Shown in pieces: positions 11,189-23,753 of a DNA stretch of 64,000 nt (position 1 is the first letter of the stretch; the number at the start of each line of letters is the position of its first letter). The notes under the pieces were generated by a model that did not search any database, was not told where the DNA came from, and worked only from the letters and a program-made list of their open reading frames with translations. The position numbers and the translations under genes are program-made. Source of the stretch: Brachynemurus nebulosus (Eukaryota; Arthropoda; Insecta; Neuroptera; Myrmeleontidae); assembly GCA_035578155.1 (NCBI GenBank), contig JAPWDM010000001.1, forward strand, positions 74,547,472 through 74,611,471, read 5' to 3'.

Positions 11189-12534
11189 CTACTCAAAACA
11201 AAATAAGGGCCACTCATGTTTTGCTGCATAAGTTTATTTTTATATAAGTTACAGTATAAGGTATGCTTACATCTAATTAAGGAACTAATTTTTTACTAAA
11301 TAAAATTAATTTTAACAAGATTAAATAAAAAATTAATCCATAATTAAATTTTTTTAGGATTTTATCATTTTTATAGTCATTTTTACAGTCATCAACAAAC
11401 GTTCACGCTTTGAGTAAAAGCACACATTATGCAACTTTTCGGTGATTTAATATCGAGTATGCCCTCCCCGTTTTAAAACACATTCTTGAAGCCTCCTCGC
11501 ATGCTTTCAATAAGATGCCTAATGGTTTCATCAGGAATCTCCTCCCAACATCTTCTCAAGACATCAATCAGTTGTTGTTGGGTGTGCACATCCTCTCCGG
11601 CTGCTCTGACTCGCCGTTTTAATTGATCCCAAAGATGTTCTATTGGATTTAAGTCAGGGCTATTTGCAGGCCACGGTAAAACCTGTATATTAGCCTCCCT
11701 AAGGACAGTTGTCGTCGCTCGAGCGGTATGCGCTCGGACATTATCCTGCATCAGGATAAATCCGTCGGCCGCTCGTTGTGTAAAGGGGATCACATGGGGT
11801 CTGACAACCTGTTCGATGTAACTTTGAGCCGTTACAGTACCCTCGTTCAGGAAAACAAGCTCAGTTTTGCCTTGCAAACTAATTCCACCCCAGACCATGA
11901 CATTAGGACCGCCAAATCTCTCGCGTTCATGAATGTGACGATCAGAAAACCTTTCCCCACTTCTCCTCCACACTCTTACACGTCGATCATCACTAAAAAA
12001 CTTCACCTTGCACTCATCCGTGAAGAGTACGTGACGCCATTCCTCCAAGCCCCATTCAAGGTGTTCACGTGCAAATCTTAAACGGTTTGCACGATGCGCT
12101 CCGGTCAGTTTGGTACGGATTACTGGTCTTCTTGAACGTTGTTGGTCTTCATGCAAACGATTTCGTATGATCTGATTACTGACAACAGTACCAGTAGATC
12201 GATGTAAGCGATTTGGCAGAGTACCTGCGGTAACAGTCGGCTCACGTCGTGCACACAGTCGAATGTAATGGTTTTCACGGGCAGTGGTAGCACGAACTCT
12301 TCCTGAGCCACGGCGCCGGGTTACACTACCGGTCTGCTGATACCGATTCCAAACATTTTGAATAGCCCTTCGTGAACAACCCAACTGCAGAGCCACGGAA
12401 CGTTGAGATTGACCACCCTCAATCATCGTTACGGCTCTGGTAGCAGTAGCTTCGTCCATATGGTGTCGAATTCTCGGCATTGTAAAAATAAATGATTGAA
12501 TAACACGCCAAACTTCAAAAAACAACGTCAGCAA
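11189..12534 (-). mobile_element. Tc1-like transposon, one end visible
   Basis: The element holds an intact transposase ORF on the minus strand. Downstream of it the end CTACTCAAAACAAAATAAGG follows a TA at 11187-11188, as expected for a Tc1/mariner terminus. The matching inverted terminus should lie beyond 12534, but I could not find it in the next 300 bases. Either the 5' end is deleted or it has diverged. The right boundary given is therefore only the upstream limit of the open reading frame. Confidence 0.75.
11473..12480 (-). CDS. Tc1-family (DD34E) transposase, intact ORF
   Basis: The chosen start is the methionine of MPRIRHHMDEATATRAV, giving 335 residues. The frame extends 18 codons further upstream, but that part does not look like the family. 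An N-terminal helix-turn-helix is visible (SQRSVALQLGCSRRAIQNVW). The catalytic triad is D in FTDE, D in MQDN, and E in NPIEHLW, with exactly 34 residues between the second D and the E, which defines DD34E. Such enzymes cut at the terminal inverted repeats and insert into TA. There is no stop or frameshift. Whether the element can move is doubtful because one terminus was not found. Confidence 0.93.
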   Translation of the reverse strand: MPRIRHHMDEATATRAVTMIEGGQSQRSVALQLGCSRRAIQNVWNRYQQTGSVTRRRGSGRVRATTARENHYIRLCARREPTVTAGTLPNRLHRSTGTVVSNQIIRNRLHEDQQRSRRPVIRTKLTGAHRANRLRFAREHLEWGLEEWRHVLFTDECKVKFFSDDRRVRVWRRSGERFSDRHIHERERFGGPNVMVWGGISLQGKTELVFLNEGTVTAQSYIEQVVRPHVIPFTQRAADGFILMQDNVRAHTARATTTVLREANIQVLPWPANSPDLNPIEHLWDQLKRRVRAAGEDVHTQQQLIDVLRRCWEEIPDETIRHLIESMRGGFKNVF

Positions 12535-14860
12535 TCAATAATCTAGCGCAAACTGATTTAAAATCAAATTCAAAAAAATAAGTAAAACTAACCACTTGAC
12601 GCTGTGCGAGATAAAAAAAAAAACGTTTAAATCTTCCCCTCAACAATAATATCACTTAAACCTAACTGTTATCATTTACTCAACCACTTAGTATCATAAC
12701 AACAGTCATTTAGAAAAGTTATTTTGACGTGGATCGACATAAATCAGTTTTAAAATACAAACTTTATAGAATGGATCCATTATATTTATATCTAAATCTA
12801 TCCCTTCCTATTTCCCTTAATCGTTCGTATTAATCCACACCGTACATATACTCTATATAATCTATATATCAATCGTGCATATGGTATTGTATATATACCC
12901 CCTTACCTCATACACTCGTCACTCATAAAAATCGTTTCGTTTTAGATGGAAATCAACTGTAACTACTACTTGATTATATATTTATAAGCAAGTTTATATG
13001 AAGGACAGATATGAGGTGGTGAGTACTCTGGAGCGGTCATAAAGATATTTTTTTTTTCGAAGTGTTACCCCCATCTGATCTGAATGCACTTTTTAGTGAT
13101 AATAGTAGACATACTAAGCTACATTATATATTTTTTCCGTGATTGTACCTTTCCGAGAACTATGGGAAAAAAATAGGAATTTTTTATTTTTAATTTTTTT
13201 AGGTGGTAGAAATTGTTAGAAAATTCTGCAAAAAATACAGAATAGAGCACAGCGCACTACCTAATAAACAGTCTTGGTTTTATCAGTCTGGATGTAATAG
13301 TTTCGGAATAAAAAAATTTCCAAAAATACCCGCTCTAGTGAGATATATGGTCAATTATCTCAAGAACGCAGAGAGATCAGAGGCTAAAATAGGTGCCAGT
13401 GGTATATTTATTACTCACCGATATCGCAACATAACTTATTTTTAATAGGCCTTTCTGGGGCTGCAAACCCTCCCTTAACCTGCGAAGTGTTTTGTTTACT
13501 CTAAATATTGATCACGATCGGCCTCTGCGGTTGTTGTGATTATTTTCGGATGCCGAAAACGTGGGACGTAAAGTTTTAATTTTCAAAAATTCAAAGAAGA
13601 AAAAATAAAAAAAACATCAAGTTTTACTTATTCTTCTTTATTTTGAACCTTTATCTTTATATAGCCATGTATAGTGCGTTTTCGTCAAAAAAAAAACTGA
13701 TACATTGCCACTAAATCCGAATTTATCCTTTCCGAGTACACTGATTCGTATTAATCCAAACCGTATAGTAAATGTGATGTAGGTACCGATCGTACATGTG
13801 GTTTCGTATATGTAAGCTCCTTACTTCATCCACCCGCAAAAATCATTCCTTTTTAAATAAACATTCACTATAAATGTTTAAAAGTAAAAATAAAATTACC
13901 TTTAAAAATAAGTTGCAGTTAAAATAAAAATTCATTTAAATTTTTTCAGTAAGTTGTATAAATTTTAATATTATTTGTTATTAATTTGACATAATTTCAA
14001 TAATAGTCAACTATATTAAAAAGGAAAAGAAATCCGGGGTTATTATATTATATTTTCTGATTTACCATAATTATCTGGCCTCTAGTTATTTAGAACAGAC
14101 CACCTGGGGTGATCGTGCTGATTGTTGATTGTGTAAGTGTCAACACACACCCTCACAGTTAGCACACACATACTCCAACAAAAATTAGTCACAAATACAA
14201 TCAAAATAGCTATAATATTATTTGGAAAAGCATAAACATCTATGTCCATAAGCTTTTTATCTCTTTATAGCTTCTTACTCAATGCTCTTATTATTTAAAC
14301 TACTAATTAAACAATCTACTGACGAGCTATACAATTTTATTTTATCAACAAAAAAACTGTCGACACAAGCCACCACGCGTAATGCTGATCTTCGGAGGAC
14401 AATTCCTCACAAGTAACCCATAACTTTTGGCATCCAATAGCGCGAAAAATATTTATGGGACAAAAATCAATCATGGTGATGGTTTCGGCACCTAATTCAT
14501 GTTTTAAATATTGTCAAGAAGTACACATCCATTACAAAGTACAACTTGCACGTGACGATTTGTTTTATTATTATTTTTTATTATACTATACAAATACACT
14601 ATCGTTTATTGCAGGCAATTTATTTTTACTTTTTAACCGACCAATATTGTCATATTTTTTTCCTGTTCTACTTATGCGTTCCACTTACTACTAATGTAAG
14701 TGTTCTACTAACTACTAAAGTACTAAACACTAACTACTTTGCTAGGTGTAAACTTAACTTTAAATTCTGTTAACGACTTTGAGTAAAGTTATTTACGCCC
14801 AAATGTATGTAGTTCCATTATTTGTTTACAAACTATACGTTAAGTTATAATGGTCTATAA
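12535..14860. other. Non-coding; two diverged direct repeats
   Basis: The blocks around 12815-12990 and 13735-13870 share an order of words: CGTATTAATCC, then CCGTA, a cgat/cgtgcat region, then CTCCTTAC or CCCTTACCTCAT, then AAAATC. They look like old copies of one repeat. Open frames here (for example near 13203 and 14455) show no recognisable domains. Nothing else is identified. Confidence 0.45.
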
Positions 14861-15268
14861 TAGGGATGTTATGGATATGAAATTTCGGATACGGATACGG
14901 ACACGGATATTTAAAAACATTTTTTTCAGTTTCGGTTTCGGTTACAGATATGTAATAATATCGGATAATGTTTCGGATACGGTTACGGTTACGGATAATT
15001 GCTTTTAGTGAAAATTTTTCTTAGTAAAAAGGGGAAAATTTTACTTAAAAGTGAACGTAAAACACAAATCAACGGAAATCTATCAGAAGAAATACAAGCA
15101 GCAAAAACTTGCTTCGATTTAAACTTAGTTTTCCAACGGATGTTGTCTGTTATTATCCGAAAAAAATCCGAAACTTTTATTTTCGGATACGGTTTCGGTT
15201 TCGGATATTTAATTATTTCGGATATCCGATAATTTCGGTTACGGTTACGGATATCCATAACATCCCTA
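14861..15268. mobile_element. hAT-type non-autonomous element, TAGGGATG family, short variant
   Basis: The perfect terminal inverted repeats are TAGGGATGTTATGGATAT and ATATCCATAACATCCCTA. The flanks GTCTATAA (14853-14860) and ATCTATAA (15269-15276) match at 7 of 8 bases. The outer parts are rich in CGGATA/CGGTTA words, in the way copies A and B are rich in CGGTT words. No transposase in its 408 bp. Confidence 0.88.
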
Positions 15269-15477
15269 ATCTATAACCACATGAAATTGAGAATTACACA
15301 AAACTTTATTAGGTTGAAAATTAACCAGAAATGAAAAATCAAACATTTCTTTATTGTTTAAATATTTTATTTGTATCTAAATAAAATAAAACTCTGAGTA
15401 CATTATACTAGTGCCTAGTGCGGTTAATTATGAGAAAATAAACAAGGAATGTATGTAGATGAAGTTCTTTTAAATAA

Positions 15478-15743
15478 TTAGTACTTCCGTGCAGTAAGCA
15501 GATAAATTGGAGACTTATTAACCTTGAAAGTTTTCTTAAAACCAATGTTTTTCTTTGGAGGTATTCGAAAAATCGGTTGAGTTTTGTTTTTTTGTAGCCC
15601 TAATGTTCTAAAGTTTTTTATTTTATTTGGTATTCCTTTCTTTTTTGGAGTACTGCATAAGAACAAAAATGCAAAATAAATGATTTCTATTAAGCTAATG
15701 ACTGATCCACCAACACATAATCCAAATATTCCACCAAACGCAG
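15478..15743 (-). CDS. Pickpocket-type DEG/ENaC sodium channel, last exon
   Basis: On the minus strand the sequence TTTTCTTTTCCTTCATTTTAG is a strong splice acceptor ending at 15744. The exon then encodes the second membrane segment of a DEG/ENaC channel, AFGGIFGLCVGGSVISLIEI, including the G-x-S selectivity-filter motif (GGS), followed by a basic cytoplasmic tail of about 65 residues ending at the stop. Family members are trimeric, amiloride-type cation channels of the cell membrane. In insects the large pickpocket group serves mechano-, water- or chemosensation. The exon begins with two bases of a codon, so the preceding exon must supply one base. The open frame extends upstream, but those codons come from intronic repeat. 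Exon end 37724 does not fit this phase. Confidence 0.85.
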
Positions 15744-16107
15744 CTAAAATGAAGGAAAAGAAAATTAATAATATTTCAATGAATTTGTACACAATACCCT
15801 GCCGCAACCTCCTATATAACAGCGAATTTCCAAACATTTATATTTACGAAAATAAAATTTTCAACATACGTAATTAATAATAATGGAATTTTATCTCTAT
15901 ATTTCTAATTCAGGTACCACCCACATCATTAATTTATTTATTTTTATTTACAAGATCATCGGCATACGAGAATAATTGGAAAAATCCAAAATATTTATTT
16001 TCAGTTAAAAAATTTATTCTTATGTATAGTCTCCCATAACCCCACTCCCCAGTTTCGCCGCCCGATTACGGTGGATAATTTATTATTTATTAACTAATGA
16101 CATGTAG

Positions 16108-16938
16108 TAGGGATGGGAAAAAACTACCGGTTATAACCGAAAACCGGTTTTTCTGTCTTGGTTAACCGGTTTATTTCGGTTATTTTTTGACTCGGTTATT
16201 ACCGGTGTTTTTTTTGTTAATCAATAACCGGAAAAAAACCGGACAAATTATTTTTAGAAATAAAAAAAAAAAAAACTTAAGTCATTATTCAATGACCGGT
16301 GATTTTAGCGAATTTTCGAATCGAAACATCAGCTATTAGAGCCCCTGTCATGACGACTTAAATACGGGACTATGGCAGAAATTTATGAAATGGTTTTTGG
16401 GCATTTTTCGTGAAAAGACAGTTTTTTGGCAAAATTTCCCCTTATTCAAAAATTTTTGTGACATTCTTTACACCATTGAAACGGGGAGAAAAAATAACGC
16501 AAAAAAGGTCTTTACACTATTATTCTATATCAGCTAGTTTCCAAGAAAAACTAACTTTTATAAACGGAAATTCGCTGTTATGTAGAATGCTGCGACAGGG
16601 GTGTTTCTATTAAATTAATTTCTTTAAAATTTTAATACATTTAGCTAATTATGGTTATTATGGTATGGAAAATACTATCGTTTAAAAATAAATATAATTG
16701 TAAAATAAAATAAAAAATTTTATTGAAAAATATTTAAAATGGAGTTTCACAAAGTAAATCTCTCAACAGTGAATTATTTAAAAAATTTTGTCTATAAGTG
16801 TTGTCTTTCCTAGAAAAAACCGAAAACCGGTTATTTCAAAACCGGTTATTTTGAGCGGTTAAAACCGTCAAGTTAAACCGAGCACAGATAAACCGAAATA
16901 ACCGAAAACCGGTTATTTTTAAAAAACCACCATCCCTA
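16108..16938. mobile_element. hAT-type non-autonomous element, TAGGGATGG family, copy B
   Basis: The ends are TAGGGATGG and CCATCCCTA. The 8-bp flanks ACATGTAG (16100-16107) and ATATGTAG (16939-16946) match at 7 of 8. As in copy A, both ends carry dense AACCGG/CCGGTT words. The interior differs from copy A because it holds about 310 bp (16300-16612) of another dispersed repeat, related to parts of 54290-54600 and 61980-62290. Confidence 0.88.
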
Positions 16939-17035
16939 ATATGTAGCCTTTCTATAAAACTTTAAAGAATTTGATCTATGATTTATAAGAAAAAAAATGC
17001 AATAAACGTACTCTGACGGGTGTTTGTCCCCTTAA

Positions 17036-17501
17036 GGGAAGGTTTACTTGAGAGTCCTTAAAAATCATGCATTTTTCTGGAATTTTCTTTTTCAAGAACA
17101 GAAGTAAATAGCAATTTCAAATTTTGTACACATATTTATTAAGTATTAAACTATACAAAAAAAATTATTCAGGGAAAAATATAAAAAATAGTCCATTTTA
17201 TAGATAGTGCAGTATGACGATCCGAAAATCCGATGCCTTGTTGGTTGACATCATAGCGCCGGTAATAAACCACTGAAATTCAATTACTTTCAGCAAAGTC
17301 ACTTTAAGAACATATTCTACACATAATTTGCTATCAATTTCTGCAAAAAAATCGATTTTTTGATCGAATCTCAAGTAAACTTCCCTTTAAATTTACTTTC
17401 AACAAAATCACTTTGGGAACAAATTCTATACATAACTGGCTATCATTTTCTGCAAAAAAAGAAGTATGGATTTTTTTACGGACGCTCAAGTAAACCTCCC
17501 C
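17036..17501. mobile_element. TTAA-flanked element (piggyBac-type target)
   Basis: The left end GGGAAGGTTTACTTGAG and right end CTCAAGTAAACCTCCCC are inverted repeats, and both are bordered by TTAA (17032-17035 and 17502-17505). Inside, a segment of roughly 115 bp containing the word TTTCTGCAAAAAAA is present twice in tandem with divergence. The second copy ends in an extra partial terminus (CTCAAGTAAACTTCCCTTTA near 17375), suggesting an internal duplication of one end. No transposase. Confidence 0.75.
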
Positions 17502-19304
17502 TTAATAATAATGTAGCCCCAATGAAAAATAATTTTAGACTATTTTAACTTTAAATCTTTTTACCACTTTTCATTAAAATAATTTAAATTCTCAACATTC
17601 ACATCAAGTTTAAACTTAGAAAAGGGTCTAGCCGTACTTCCATGATGAAACTGCCTCAGTTAGCAACTCTTATTAATAACTGTACTAACGGTAGGGTGAG
17701 GGTATAAGTAATAAAATTAATATGTACCTACAACTTTTCCGGCTAAAACCTAGTAGTCCATCACGGAAGTCGAATTTTTCCCTTCATCTTCGGTATTGAA
17801 TGTCTACAAGCGAAATGTCATTGCAAGTCTATTTTCTATTTTATAAATAAAAATCCAAAATTCCTCTTTAAAAATAAACAGTGACTTTAATAACATTTTT
17901 AAATTACTTAATATTTATGTATTGCATTTGTTATAAAAGTAAGTACATTTTTTTTTAATTTTTAAAACTACTATACGCCTACTTGTATTAGAATAAAAAA
18001 TAAAGCATTTAAAACACATTTAACAATACTTACTATTGAATTCCGATATAAAAATGGGAAAAGTAATGTGGAATCCCTAAAAGGCAGTAACTGGATACTA
18101 ACTCAATACATGTACAAAATTTTAGCCCCCTAGGTTTACTCAGAGAGTCTCTAGGTGTGTTAGAAAAAAAGCAAAAAAATCAAGGAAATATTGGCGTAAA
18201 AATCGTGGGGGTAAGGGTTAAAAGTTGAAACTTCCAAAAAACAGTGGCTGGGTATTAACTTAACCTGTACACAAAATTTCAACCCTCTTGGTTTATTTGG
18301 GAAGATTTTGACCCTAACGAAACTGTTAAAAAACAAGAAATATCATGTTCTTTTTGGTATAAAAGTGGTGACGGATAAGGGTTGAAAGTTGAGACCCCCA
18401 AAAGCCACCCCCTTGATACTAACTCAATCCGAATACAAAATTTCAGCCCTCTAGGTTTATTTGGGTGACCTGTGCGAGTGGTACAAACTTCGAAAACGTC
18501 GAAAAGGCATGAAATTGTAGCTTAAAAATGCTGGGAGTGGGGGCAAAATATTAAAACCAGCCAAAATAATTTCCCCCGCTACTCCCTCCAAATCATCTTA
18601 GGAAGCTGAATTTTGGATATGTTGTAGATAATTGACCCAGACATTATTTCCAACCGATTTGGAAAAGTTCTATTGTTTTGTTGTTTTGTTGCTCCCCACC
18701 ACCCCCTTAAAAGTTGGGCCCCTTACACTTTCATTGCTCGTTGCTACTCATAATTATTTTATACTTATTAGGGCACTATACTTATTTATATTGTTATTAA
18801 TTATTGTCACATTTAATGCATTAACAGTATTATTTCTTTATGTATCTTTAGTAATTAATTACAATGTTACATGATATATAGATAAGAAAATTATATAAAT
18901 ATAATTCAACCGAATCCTTTGTATGAATTGTATAATTCTAAAACAAATAAAATTCTATGCTATTCTATTCTAACAATAATACAAATGTAGTCTATTGATC
19001 CCCTATATTTTTAAAACTATCTTATGCTTTTCTTCTAACATCTTGTTATATGATATCATTGGAACTATAAACCAATCGAAAATTTGCGTGCCCCCAAACG
19101 ATCTATTTAAAAAATCACACTTTTATTAGAGGTATCTTGTATTATTTAATAATGAATTTCTACCAAGCTACTGATCGTAGTGAAATCAATTTTTAATCGA
19201 ATTTTTCCTTGCGAAAATTAGACTTATACCGCCTATACGATAAGAACGGGAAGAGGCGCTATCCGTTTTCGGACCCGTAGAACACGATTCTGAAGAAAAA
19301 AATG

Positions 19305-19308
<4 letters not shown>

Positions 19309-19379
<71 letters not shown>
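19309..19379. repeat. (TA)n microsatellite
   Basis: About 70 bp of pure TA in the spacer of the large inverted repeat. The sequence after it (TGAGTTTTTTGAGAGGTGCC) resembles the complement of the sequence before the next array (GGCAACTCTCGAAAAACTCA near 19794), so the two arrays sit at similar junctions in opposite orientation. Confidence 0.95.
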
Positions 19380-19381
<2 letters not shown>

Positions 19382-19818
19382 ATGTGAGTTTTTTGAGAGG
19401 TGCCATTTCTATTACAACCAAATTTTTATGATAGAAATGGTACTGGAAAAGGTTCTTTTTTTTTGTAACCAAGAAAAACACTATCAGTTGCAGTAGCCTC
19501 AAGTACATATGCATATTTTTACCGCCTAACTGATAAATTAAAGAAAAATTAAAAATTAAACTTGGGTAAAAAAAATTTTTTTGCTCATTTATGTTGTTAA
19601 TTAATGCATTAGATCAGTTTTATCGAAAAATTAATATATAGTCTCATTTAAAAATCTATAAGTTTGTATCATAGCTCGAAAACCATAAGAGCTATAAAGC
19701 TCCTGACTATAGCAATCGGTTGCCCCCGTCGATATCTACAACTCTTATTTGAACAATTTTTCGATTAAATCAACGGTTTGGCTGTAATAAAAATGGCAAC
19801 TCTCGAAAAACTCACACA

Positions 19819-19920
<102 letters not shown>

Positions 19921-21268
19921 CCGCCACCTTTTGACATGTGTAGGGCCCCCCTATGGAAGGCAGGAGCTGAAATGTGATAAGTGCGGCTCATTTCCAATGC
20001 ACATCAATACTATCAAGGTCGGGTCAAATTTTGGTCAAATTTTAGATCCGACCCAACTTTTAAGGGAGTGGTGGGGGGCAACAAAACAATATAACTTTTC
20101 CAAACCGCTTGGAAATAATATTTCTTCAATAATCTACAACATATCCAAAATTCAGCGTCCTAGGATGATTTGGAATGAGTCATAGAACACTAGAAGCCAA
20201 CTAATATCAAAAAAGTGTAATTCGCTTGGAGTCATTTGTAGGCCAGTCACAGCTTAAGGCATGTAGTCAGTCAGTGTCCGTCGCCGAACGCACAGTACAT
20301 TGTTAGACAATGGTTAGACATTGTTACTTAAATTGGACAGCTTGGCTGTCCCATAATACGTGTGTTGTAGCAGTATGTGTAAATAGGCACACAGACGCAA
20401 CCATTAAACCAATACCACTGCAAACAGTGTGTATCTACACGCCAGAGTGGTGAGATTTTACGTCACAAACTCATTACAAGTGGAACAGAGACATAGACAA
20501 TCTAGTTTGACCCCTTGGAATGAGTAAAGGGGGAAATTACTTTGGCTGGATCTAACACGCCCACAGCCCCCCAGAATTAACGTAGAGGGTTGAAATTCGT
20601 TATGTTGATAGAGTTCGCACCTAGGGTCTACTTTTTGGACGTTTTCATATTTTGGCCCCGCCCCACCACTTTTAAACTACAATTGCATGCTTTTTCGACG
20701 TTTTCGAAGTTTGCAAAAGTCACCCAAATAAACCTAGAGGGTTGAAATTTTGTATTCGGATTGAGTTAGTATCAAGTGGAAGCCTTTTGGGGGTCTCAAC
20801 TTTTAACCCTTACCCCCACCATTTTTATACTAAAAAGAACATGATTTGTCTTGTTTTTTAACAGTTTCTTTCTGGTCAAAATCTCCCCAAATAAACCTAG
20901 AGGGCTGAAATTTTGTGTACAGGTTAAGTTAACAGCCAGCCACTGCTTTTTGGATCCAGCCACCATTTTTACGCCAATAAATCCTTGATTTTTTTGATTT
21001 TTTTCTAACACGTCTATAGACTCTCTAAGGAAACCTAGAGGGCTGAAATTTTGTACGTGTTTTGAGTTAGTATCCAGCTAGTGCCTTTTAGAGACTCTAC
21101 ATTAATTTTCCCCCCACTTCACCCATTTTTACATCGGAATTCAATGGTATTGTTAAATGTGTTTTAAATGCTTTATTTTTATTCTAATACAAGTAGACGT
21201 AAATTAATTTTAAAAATTAAAAAAAAATGAACTTACTTTTATAACAAATGCAATACATAAATATTAAG

Positions 21269-21485
21269 TATACCTCTTTTCAGATAAAATTGATCATGAT
21301 TTTTCGTTAAAAAATTAAATAATTCTTATATTCGAAACAAATCAATCTTCTATTCTTTTCTAAAAATAAACTGCAAATATAAAATTTACGTAAATGCAAT
21401 AATAAAAGAGATAAAGCCAAGAAAACGGAAATTATCTAAATTCAAAGTTACGAAGCATGGTTAAATTTAACTGAAATAGACCATA
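21269..21485 (+). repeat. 217-bp dispersed repeat, copy 2
   Basis: Same length and orientation as 2662-2878. It interrupts the right arm of the large inverted repeat between AATATTAAG and ATTTAAAAATG, which are contiguous in the left arm. The unit therefore inserted after the inverted repeat formed, or is a lost unit in the other arm. Confidence 0.75.
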
Positions 21486-21942
21486 ATTTAAAAATGTTAT
21501 TAAAGTCACTGTTTATTTATAAAGTAAGAATTTTGGATTTTTTTTTATAAAATACAAATTTTGGATTTTTTGGAAAGAAAAAATATCTTCATAAAGGCCT
21601 TCCAGTTTATTATTTAAGGTCCTTTTTTAATATTTAAAGATAAAAGACAAGGGCATTTGGCGAATAAGCATGGGTAGGAATGCCCTTGTACGAACTGTGT
21701 TGGCTTTTTTCGTGCTAACTGCTATCGGCACAAAAATTGAAATTTACTGAGATTCAGCCCTTAAAAACTTAAAAACTTTTTTTAAAGCCGCGATCAACCG
21801 GACACTCATCATCAGTTTTGAAGCCACCAAAATGACAAATCGCTTGTAGACTTTCAATCACATTTCGCTTGTAGACATTCAGTACCGAAGATGAAGGGAA
21901 AAATTCAACTTCCGTGATGGGGCCCCGCTGCTCACAGCGTTT

Positions 21943-22065
21943 TTAGCGAATTTCGAAAACTCGAAATTCAGCTATTACAGTAGGTTTCATGACGCAATCT
22001 GAGTCCGGGACTATGGCAGAAATCTGTTTTGAGGTCCCTAGAATACGAAAATGATATTCACTAAA

Positions 22066-22155
<90 letters not shown>

Positions 22156-22320
22156 TTTAGTGAATATCCAAAATACCAAAACTAATTACCCAACCGATTT
22201 TAAAAATTCTTTTACTCTTAGAAAGCTAAACTATTTTAAATAGGTACAGGTCTTAGATGAGATCCGCCAGTGCCCAAGATTTGGAAATTCGCTATGTTAT
22301 GCAGATGCTGCGACAGGGGT
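21943..22320. repeat. Dispersed repeat with a (TA)n core
   Basis: A TA array (about 22069-22152) is flanked by CACTAAAATT on the left and AATTTTAGTG on the right, so the whole can fold into one hairpin. The outer part (GCGAATTTCG, CTATGGCAGAAAT, GGTCCCTAG) is related to 16300-16390 and, in inverted order, to 61990-62090. Confidence 0.7.
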
Positions 22321-23753
22321 ATTTATAATTTAACGTAGGATATTTTTAAATTTTGCAAAATATAACATTTTTATAAATGTAACACGGACCTTAATACTAT
22401 GATTATGTCATGGGCGGATTCGGAAGGAGGGTTGTCGAGGCTGCAGCTCCCCCCTTTTGACCTACATTGGGTAACTTTTTTAGTTAAAAAAAATTTTGGG
22501 GTGAGAAGGTTTGCCAAAATTCCTTTTGGAATTAGAGGCAGCCCCCCTTTTCAACTGGCTGGATCCGCCAATGGATTGGGTTACTTACCCAATAATTGAT
22601 TCCATGTCATTGAAGCTTGTCGTCGATACTGGATTACTGTTAAATGCCGATAAAATACTGTAACTGCAATTTTATTTCGATATCTAGATGATTTCCTGTA
22701 AAAATAACCAAGATTAACAATATCTTGTGAACGTGAGCTTTGTGGACTTGAATTTATTCTCTAGAAACAAATTGAGGTGCAATATACAGACCACTTTTCG
22801 TTAAGTTTTTAATCTGTTTAACGGAAAACTCCTAATAATTAGTATTATATAAGTCGTTTATTGTAAACTAGCTATACTAGCAACGCCGTTCGCGCGATGC
22901 TTTGTTATAAAATCAATGAGAAGTATGTAAGTGTAATAATTATACAGAACTTGCATAGAACAATAATTTTTTTGCACGATCGTGTATTTTCATGCATTTA
23001 CCGAGGCTGTTGACAATACTGGTAAGTTACATTTCCCGAACGTTTGTTTATATCCATGGAAACCAAAAAATAACAGTGCGGTAAGTGAAATAGATGCGTG
23101 GTAAGTTAATAGGAGTGTGGTAAGTGAAACTGGCTCAAAAATGATTGTAATTATTTATTTATATTGAAATTAAAAGTACAATTTGAACAATTAGTAAAAT
23201 AAATCGATTTATATGAAAATTTTCACTAGTTTGCACATTATTGTTGGCATTAGTCTTCATATTTTATTGACATTTCAAAAGGTCGTTCAATCATTAAAAT
23301 TTTCTGTGGTTTTCATAATCTTCCCTTCATTTTATGAGAATAAATTTGCAGCCAAAATTAAAATTCTTCATCAATTTCATTATTTTTACTAATATTATAG
23401 TTTAACAAACTATTTTTCTCAATTTTTTTAATAGAAAATTAAAAAAAATATTCACAACAATTAAATATTGACACTTAATTTTTTATTTACAAAATAATAT
23501 AGTTGTCAGTTGTCACTACAAAGGTTCGTATAGTTGCTAATATAAAAATTTATAATATTTATTCATGACATTCTATGTCATAACATAGAAATATAAATTT
23601 CACCTATATTATCTGAATTTTATTTTTTATTTACTATATTTTTATTCTTTAATTATTTTAAATCGATCGTGCAAAAAATATTATACAATACACGATGCGT
23701 TAAGTGCCTTTACTGATCTCGAAAATTGCAAAAACTCGACCCTGCGGGTCTCG
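22321..23753. other. Non-coding, small inverted repeats
   Basis: GGGCGGAT near 22410 and ATCCGCC near 22562 bound a small C-rich segment that looks like a MITE. TTTGCACGATCG near 22970 is mirrored by CGATCGTGCAAA near 23664. A hairpin built on CTGATCTCGAAAA and TTTTCTCGATCAG lies at about 23713-23778. No gene recognised. Confidence 0.5.

Noticed and set aside
13203..13445. 80-codon frame beginning MVEIVRKFCKKYRIEH.
   Set aside because: No recognisable family, no promoter or splice context, and it lies in repeat-rich sequence.
15744..15837. N-terminal extension (FGNSLLYRRLRQG) of the channel exon.
   Set aside because: A strong splice acceptor lies at 15744, and those codons match a dispersed repeat also seen near 16560 and 22280.
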